Shown here one piece after another: positions 60,052-64,000 of a DNA stretch of 64,000 nucleotides. The stretch covers positions 32,607-96,606 of the forward strand of contig NZ_JBMYXF010000004.1 in assembly GCF_049608145.1 (NCBI RefSeq), read 5' to 3'. The notes under the pieces are model-generated. The model was not told the origin of the DNA, did not search any database, and was given only the letters and a program-made list of their open reading frames with translations. A program made the translations under genes and the position numbers. This DNA is from Halocynthiibacter sp049608145 (GTDB lineage: Bacteria; Pseudomonadota; Alphaproteobacteria; Rhodobacterales; Rhodobacteraceae). Position 1 is the first letter of the stretch; the number at the start of each line of letters is the position of its first letter.

Positions 60052-62466
60052 ATGAAGACCCATGCACGTGTTGTGGTTATCGGCGGCGGCGTTGTCGGCT
60101 GCTCTGTTCTGTATCACCTGACGAAATTTGGTTGGTCTGATGTGTTGCTTCTGGAACGCTCAGAACTAACTTCAGGTTCAACATGGCACGCAGCGGGTGG
60201 CTTCCACACCATCAATGGCGACACCAATATGGCTGCCTTGCAAGGCTATACAATCCGTCTTTACAAAGAGTTAGAAGAAATTACAGGCATGTCCTGTGGC
60301 CTACACCATGTGGGCGGCGTGACAATTGCAGATACGCAGGAACGCATGGATATGCTGAAGGCAGAACGTGCCAAGCATCGCCATATGGGCCTTGATACAG
60401 AAATTCTGTCCCCCGAAGAAATCGCCAAAATCGCGCCTGCGACCAATGTGGACGGCATCTTGGGCGGTCTTTATGATCCGCTTGATGGGCACCTTGACCC
60501 TTCCGGCACGACGCACGCCTATGCGCGCGCGGCCAAAATGGGCGGCGCGGAAATTGAAACACATTGCATGGTAAAAGAAACCAACCAACTGCCCGATGGC
60601 ACCTGGGAGGTTGTGACCGACAAAGGCACCGTGATTGCGGAACATATCGTTAACGCGGGCGGTCTTTGGGCGCGTGAAGTTGGCGAAATGGCTGGTGTTT
60701 ACCTGCCGCTACACCCGATGGAGCACCAATACATCGTCACCGATGACATCCCCCTGATCTATGAGGCGGATAAAGAACATCCGCATGTGATGGATCCGGC
60801 CGGCGAAAGCTATCTGCGGCAAGAAGGTCGTGGGCTGTGTATTGGCTTTTATGAACAACCCTGCCGCCCCTGGGCCGTTGATGGAACACCGTGGAAATTT
60901 GGCCATGAACTTTTGCCGGATGACTTTGATAAGATTGAGGATTCTATTGAGTTCGCTTACAAACGTTTCCCGGCCCTTGCCGAGGTTGGCGTTAAATCCG
61001 TGATCCATGGGCCGTTCACCTTTGCACCGGATGGCAACCCTTTGGTTGGGCCTGTTCCGGGTAAGAAAAACTATTGGTCTGCTTGTGGCGTCATGGCTGG
61101 TTTCAGCCAAGGTGGCGGCGTTGGCCTGACCTTGGCGCAATGGATGATCGAAGGCGAACCTGAACGCGATGTCTTTGCGATGGATGTGGCACGTTTTGGC
61201 AAATGGATCACCCCGGGATACACCCTGCCAAAGGTGATTGAAAACTACCAAAACCGGTTCTCCGTGGTATATCCGAATGAGGAACTTCCCGCTGCGCGTC
61301 CAATGAATACAACGCCCATGTATGACATCCAAAAGGAACTGGGCGCGGTGTTTGGACAGCAAAATGGTCTTGAGGTTGCAAATTACTTCGCCGAAGGCGA
61401 TGAACCCCGCTACGAAACCCCGTCTTTCCGCCGTTCCAACGCCTTTGACGCCACAGCGCGTGAGGTGAAGGCCGTTCGTGAAGCCGTTGGAATCAATGAG
61501 GTTCAGAACTTTGGTAAATATGATGTGAAGGGTCCCAATGCCCGCGCTTGGCTGAACAAAATCATGGCCGGTCGTGTGCCGAAAATTGGGCGCCTGTCCC
61601 TGACCCCAATGCTTGCACATTCAGGGCGTTTGATCGGCGATTTCACCATGTCTTGCCTTGCGGAAGATCACTTCCAATTGACCGCATCTTATGGCGCGCA
61701 AGATTTCCACACACGTTGGTTTGAACAACACGAACAGGACGGCGTGACTGTTGAAAACATCTCTGATCGTCGCACCGGGTTCCAGATCGCTGGCCCCAAT
61801 GCGCGCAAGGTTCTAGAAGCGGTGACCCGGGCGGATGTATCCGCGGAAGCGTTCAAATTCCTTGATGTAAAACAAATCACAATCGGAATGTCTTCATGCA
61901 TTGTACAGCGTGTCAGTTACACGGGTGATTTGGGGTATGAGATCTATACAGATGCCATGAACCAACGCGCTTTGTGGAACACCCTGTGGATTGAGGGCCA
62001 GAAACACGGCATGAAACCCTTTGGGATGCGGGCCATGATGTCCTTGCGTTTGGATAAGTTCTTTGGGTCTTGGCTGTCGGAATTTTCACCTGATTATACT
62101 GCAGGTGAAACCGGGCTTGATCGGTTCATCAGTTTCAAAAAACCTGATGATTTCATTGGTCGTGCTGCTGCAGAAAAGGAAAAGGCAGAAGGCTCTGCCC
62201 GTACGCTTGTCGCCTATGAGGTCGAAGCCAAAGATTGCGATGTTCATGCTTATGAACCCGTTTGGATCAATGGCGAAGTGCAAGGGTTCTGTACGTCAGG
62301 CGGCTACAGCCACTATGCGCAGAAATCCATTGCCATGGCCCTGATCCCGGCAGAACAGGCCCGCGAAGGCAATGAGGCAGAGATCGAAATTCTGGGCCAT
62401 ATGCGCAAAGCCCGTCAAATTGTGACACCCCTATTTGATGCAGATGGTGCACGAATGCGTGGTTAA
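60052..62466 (+). CDS. FAD-dependent dimethylglycine/sarcosine dehydrogenase-like protein with GcvT domain, paralogue 2
   Basis: 804 residues, same length as paralogue 1. VVVIGGGVVGCSVLYHLTKFG; STWHAA with the covalent-FAD His; C-terminal GcvT domain beginning near WLNKIMAGRVPK with YTGDLGYEIY. The ATG is preceded by GAGGAGGAA. Substrate likely dimethylglycine or sarcosine, with methylene-tetrahydrofolate as product. Divergence from paralogue 1 in the substrate half (GFHTINGDTNM versus GIHGLHDNSNI after the FAD His) suggests a different methylamine. A hairpin follows the stop. Confidence 0.9.
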   Translation: MKTHARVVVIGGGVVGCSVLYHLTKFGWSDVLLLERSELTSGSTWHAAGGFHTINGDTNMAALQGYTIRLYKELEEITGMSCGLHHVGGVTIADTQERMDMLKAERAKHRHMGLDTEILSPEEIAKIAPATNVDGILGGLYDPLDGHLDPSGTTHAYARAAKMGGAEIETHCMVKETNQLPDGTWEVVTDKGTVIAEHIVNAGGLWAREVGEMAGVYLPLHPMEHQYIVTDDIPLIYEADKEHPHVMDPAGESYLRQEGRGLCIGFYEQPCRPWAVDGTPWKFGHELLPDDFDKIEDSIEFAYKRFPALAEVGVKSVIHGPFTFAPDGNPLVGPVPGKKNYWSACGVMAGFSQGGGVGLTLAQWMIEGEPERDVFAMDVARFGKWITPGYTLPKVIENYQNRFSVVYPNEELPAARPMNTTPMYDIQKELGAVFGQQNGLEVANYFAEGDEPRYETPSFRRSNAFDATAREVKAVREAVGINEVQNFGKYDVKGPNARAWLNKIMAGRVPKIGRLSLTPMLAHSGRLIGDFTMSCLAEDHFQLTASYGAQDFHTRWFEQHEQDGVTVENISDRRTGFQIAGPNARKVLEAVTRADVSAEAFKFLDVKQITIGMSSCIVQRVSYTGDLGYEIYTDAMNQRALWNTLWIEGQKHGMKPFGMRAMMSLRLDKFFGSWLSEFSPDYTAGETGLDRFISFKKPDDFIGRAAAEKEKAEGSARTLVAYEVEAKDCDVHAYEPVWINGEVQGFCTSGGYSHYAQKSIAMALIPAEQAREGNEAEIEILGHMRKARQIVTPLFDADGARMRG

Positions 62467-62473
62467 ACGAAAC

Positions 62474-62500
62474 TTCCAGGGCGCATCCCGCGTCCTGGAA
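62474..62500. terminator. hairpin between dehydrogenase 2 and the Hint gene
   Basis: TTCCAGG / CCTGGAA with a 13-base GC-rich loop. No T-run follows, so the assignment as terminator is tentative. Confidence 0.45.
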
Positions 62501-62514
62501 ACACAACTGTGTCC

Positions 62515-63565
62515 TTAAGGAACGATCAGGCTGGCTTCGTGCTTCTTAAGCACTTTTCTGGCTGCAACATAGTCGGCCCGCCCTTTAGATGATCTCAGCT
62601 CAGGAAAAATATCAAAAATTTCCTTCCGTTGCACATTTCCAATCCCTTTCAACGCATAATCGCCGGGTTGAAAACTTTCGGTCCAGACGCCATCCGCCAA
62701 TACAATTTCATGTCGGTCAAATATGAAATGCATATAAGTTACGGACATCGGGTCTACTTTGGAAATACCATGGTTGTTCACCAGATGTTTACAGGATGCG
62801 AGCACTTCCCGATCTTCAAAGTACATCGAGGTAACATCATTAGAAACCAATATACGATGATTAGGGCTTAGGGTCAGGTCACGTTCAGGTAGATCGTCGC
62901 CAAGGCTTCCTGCTGATATAACAATGGGGCGAAGATGCGGACTGTCAGACAGACGCTTCCAGTCCAGTGTTTTCTTTCCGATCCAACGGATTTTCTGAAC
63001 GCCATTGTCACGGGTGATCACTTTGTCACCGCTTGACAGCTCTTCAATCCGCTTTTCACCAGTGGGCGTTAGGATCATCGTATCGGGCGCAAAACACGGA
63101 ACTGTAGTATCCAAGTCAAAGCAAATCGGCCCCACCCGGACGACACCAGAAACGCTCACATCACTGCCATTGTCATGAATAATCTGAAGGCTGACAATGG
63201 AACCTGGTATCGACACTGAAACTGTATCCGGGGCACCTGACCCTTCTACACCAGGATCATCATTGCCTCCGGCTTCAACCGTGTTCGCATTGACCTGGTG
63301 GTGGGCAATCAGATCTGAGAAATTGACAGGAACGGGGGCTCCGAGGGCGTCCAGTGCAATGAACGTCACCTTATCATCCCAACCTGATCCCTGATCAACA
63401 TCATAAACTTCAAAATGCAAGTTCGTAACGGCCTGATCAAACGTAATGAATACGCTGGTTGGTTCTGTCACAGACGAACTTGACAGAGTGTTCGTCGAAC
63501 TTTGGTAATAAAAAGCATCACCGGAACTGTCCGGCGTGCTGACAGACACTCCGACCGTGTCTGAG
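62515..63565 (-). pseudogene. Hint-domain protein, 5' end removed by IS insertion
   Basis: The reading frame is open through the insertion-sequence end, but its true sequence begins only at about 63560 (DTVGVSVSTPD); residues before this derive from the transposon. The remaining protein has an N-terminal beta-rich domain (FITFDQAVTNLHFEVYDVDQ), then the Hint domain from CFAPDTMILTPTGEKRIEEL, with ITRDNGVQKIRWIG, PLRPIVISAG-like SPHLRPIVISAG and VTYMHFIFDRHEIVLADG. It is a homologue of the gene at 32991. The start, and probably a signal region, are gone. A fused product starting inside the IS is possible but would lack the original leader. Confidence 0.75.
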
Positions 63566-64000
63566 TTATTGTCAAATCTGGTGTTTGAGGATTGTGGGTC
63601 ATGCGGCGATCTGGTCTTGGTTTGTGGCTTCAATTCCGTCTTTGAATGGGATGCCTGTGATGACTTTGGCGAGGTAGTCAAAGCCGCGTAATCTCCTCCA
63701 GTTTTGCTCAGCGCATTGCCCGAGTTTGAACATCATATCCAGCATACCGTCGCGGTTCAGACAGCCCTTGGATCGCTTGGTTCGATGGCGGATGGTGGCA
63801 AAGGCGGATTCGATCGGGTTGCTGGTGCGGATGCTTTGCCAGTGCTGTGCTGGGAAGTCGAAGAATGCCATGAGTTCCTCACGGTCCTTTTGCAGACACA
63901 GCGTCGCCTTGGGATACTTTGCCTCATAGGTTCTGATGAACAGATCGAAGGCCTTGGTCGCATCTTCTTTGGTCTCAGCCTGCCAGATGTTGTGGATTGC
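63561..64000 (-). mobile_element. IS256-family insertion sequence, one end
   Basis: The element runs off the right edge. The visible end follows the transposase stop by some 35 bases; GAGTTATTGTCAAATCTGGT near 63562-63581 is the probable terminal inverted repeat. The 3' end of the transposase gene points at the disrupted Hint gene. The target-site duplication cannot be checked because the other end lies outside. Confidence 0.75.
63599..64000 (-). CDS. IS256-family transposase, C-terminal part
   Basis: 133 residues are visible, the N-terminal part lies beyond the window. The segment RTSNPIESAFATIRHRTKRS holds the final Glu of the DDE triad and the conserved family tail, ending FKLGQCAEQNWRRLRGFDYL and ITGIPFKDG. 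No frameshift in the visible part, so the element could be active. Confidence 0.88.
   Translation of the reverse strand, partial: AIHNIWQAETKEDATKAFDLFIRTYEAKYPKATLCLQKDREELMAFFDFPAQHWQSIRTSNPIESAFATIRHRTKRSKGCLNRDGMLDMMFKLGQCAEQNWRRLRGFDYLAKVITGIPFKDGIEATNQDQIAA

Noticed and set aside
60709..61620. Minus-strand open frame of 303 codons opposite dehydrogenase 2
   Set aside because: Antisense of a complete, motif-rich gene; no homology recognised.
1..64000. CRISPR array, prophage or integrative element
   Set aside because: No regularly spaced repeats, no integrase or phage structural genes; the IS256 fragment is the only mobile element seen.

Overview
The window looks like the chromosome of a marine alphaproteobacterium of the Roseobacter group (Rhodobacteraceae). 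The evidence is a set of gene pairs and families common there: hfq-hflX, a HemB with Asp in place of the zinc cysteines, rpsB-tsf, BioMNY, zwf-pgl-pgi, a non-pyrrolysine MttB with corrinoid-type one-carbon genes, and two FAD-GcvT fusion dehydrogenases. Most of the window is ordinary, densely packed chromosome. There is no prophage or CRISPR array. One insertion sequence runs off the right edge.

Layout. 1-13.5 kb: the end of hfq with hflX, a membrane-anchored penicillin acylase-type hydrolase, a beta-hydroxyacid dehydrogenase, a SYLF lipoprotein, a UspA/Na-alanine symporter pair, hemB, a small membrane protein, mfd and an Excalibur-domain secreted protein. 13.5-17.4 kb: a tightly overlapping minus-strand operon (acyl-CoA synthetase, FrnE-type DsbA, YdjM-like membrane protein, MFS exporter). 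17.5-23.1 kb: an orphan YejA-like peptide-binding protein translationally coupled to a 37-residue entericidin, a candidate small RNA, 3-hydroxybutyrate dehydrogenase, a DUF502 protein and the pseudouridine-degrading psuK-psuG pair. 23.2-29 kb: rpsB-tsf, a structured non-coding stretch, aroQ coupled to a LuxR-type regulator, and bioMNY.

29-36.2 kb holds a one-carbon/corrinoid module: a small 'virulence factor' family protein, a methylenetetrahydrofolate reductase-like protein, a methyltetrahydrofolate:corrinoid methyltransferase and a RamA/RACo-type corrinoid activator. It is split by a GDSL hydrolase, tRNA-Leu and a Hint-domain protein. 36.4-41.9 kb: tRNA-Gly, an RTX-repeat protein, a thioesterase, and zwf-pgl-pgi feeding the Entner-Doudoroff/pentose phosphate branch. 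42-54.9 kb: a radical SAM protein, an HNH nuclease, an esterase, an AlkA-type glycosylase, an MFS protein, cysS-cimA-squalene synthase-like, an aminotransferase, a full-length Ada coupled to a PEP mutase/isocitrate lyase family protein, and a TPM-domain protein with a long serine tail. 55-62.5 kb: an MttB-family methyltransferase flanked by two paralogous dimethylglycine/sarcosine dehydrogenase-like proteins of 804 residues and a YceI protein. 62.5-64 kb: a second Hint-domain gene whose 5' end is cut off by an IS256-family element.

Functional reading. MttB, a cognate corrinoid protein not in the window, the methyltetrahydrofolate methyltransferase, the reductase and the activator would together move a methyl group from a quaternary amine to folate. 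The two GcvT-fused dehydrogenases would take further methyl groups to methylene-folate. Two observations tie these dispersed genes together: a CGAC-N5/7-GTCG inverted repeat upstream of mttB and of both dehydrogenases, and Arg/Gly-rich termini on the methyltransferase, the activator and (N-terminally) MttB. This is the most distinctive system in the window; its substrate cannot be read from the sequence.
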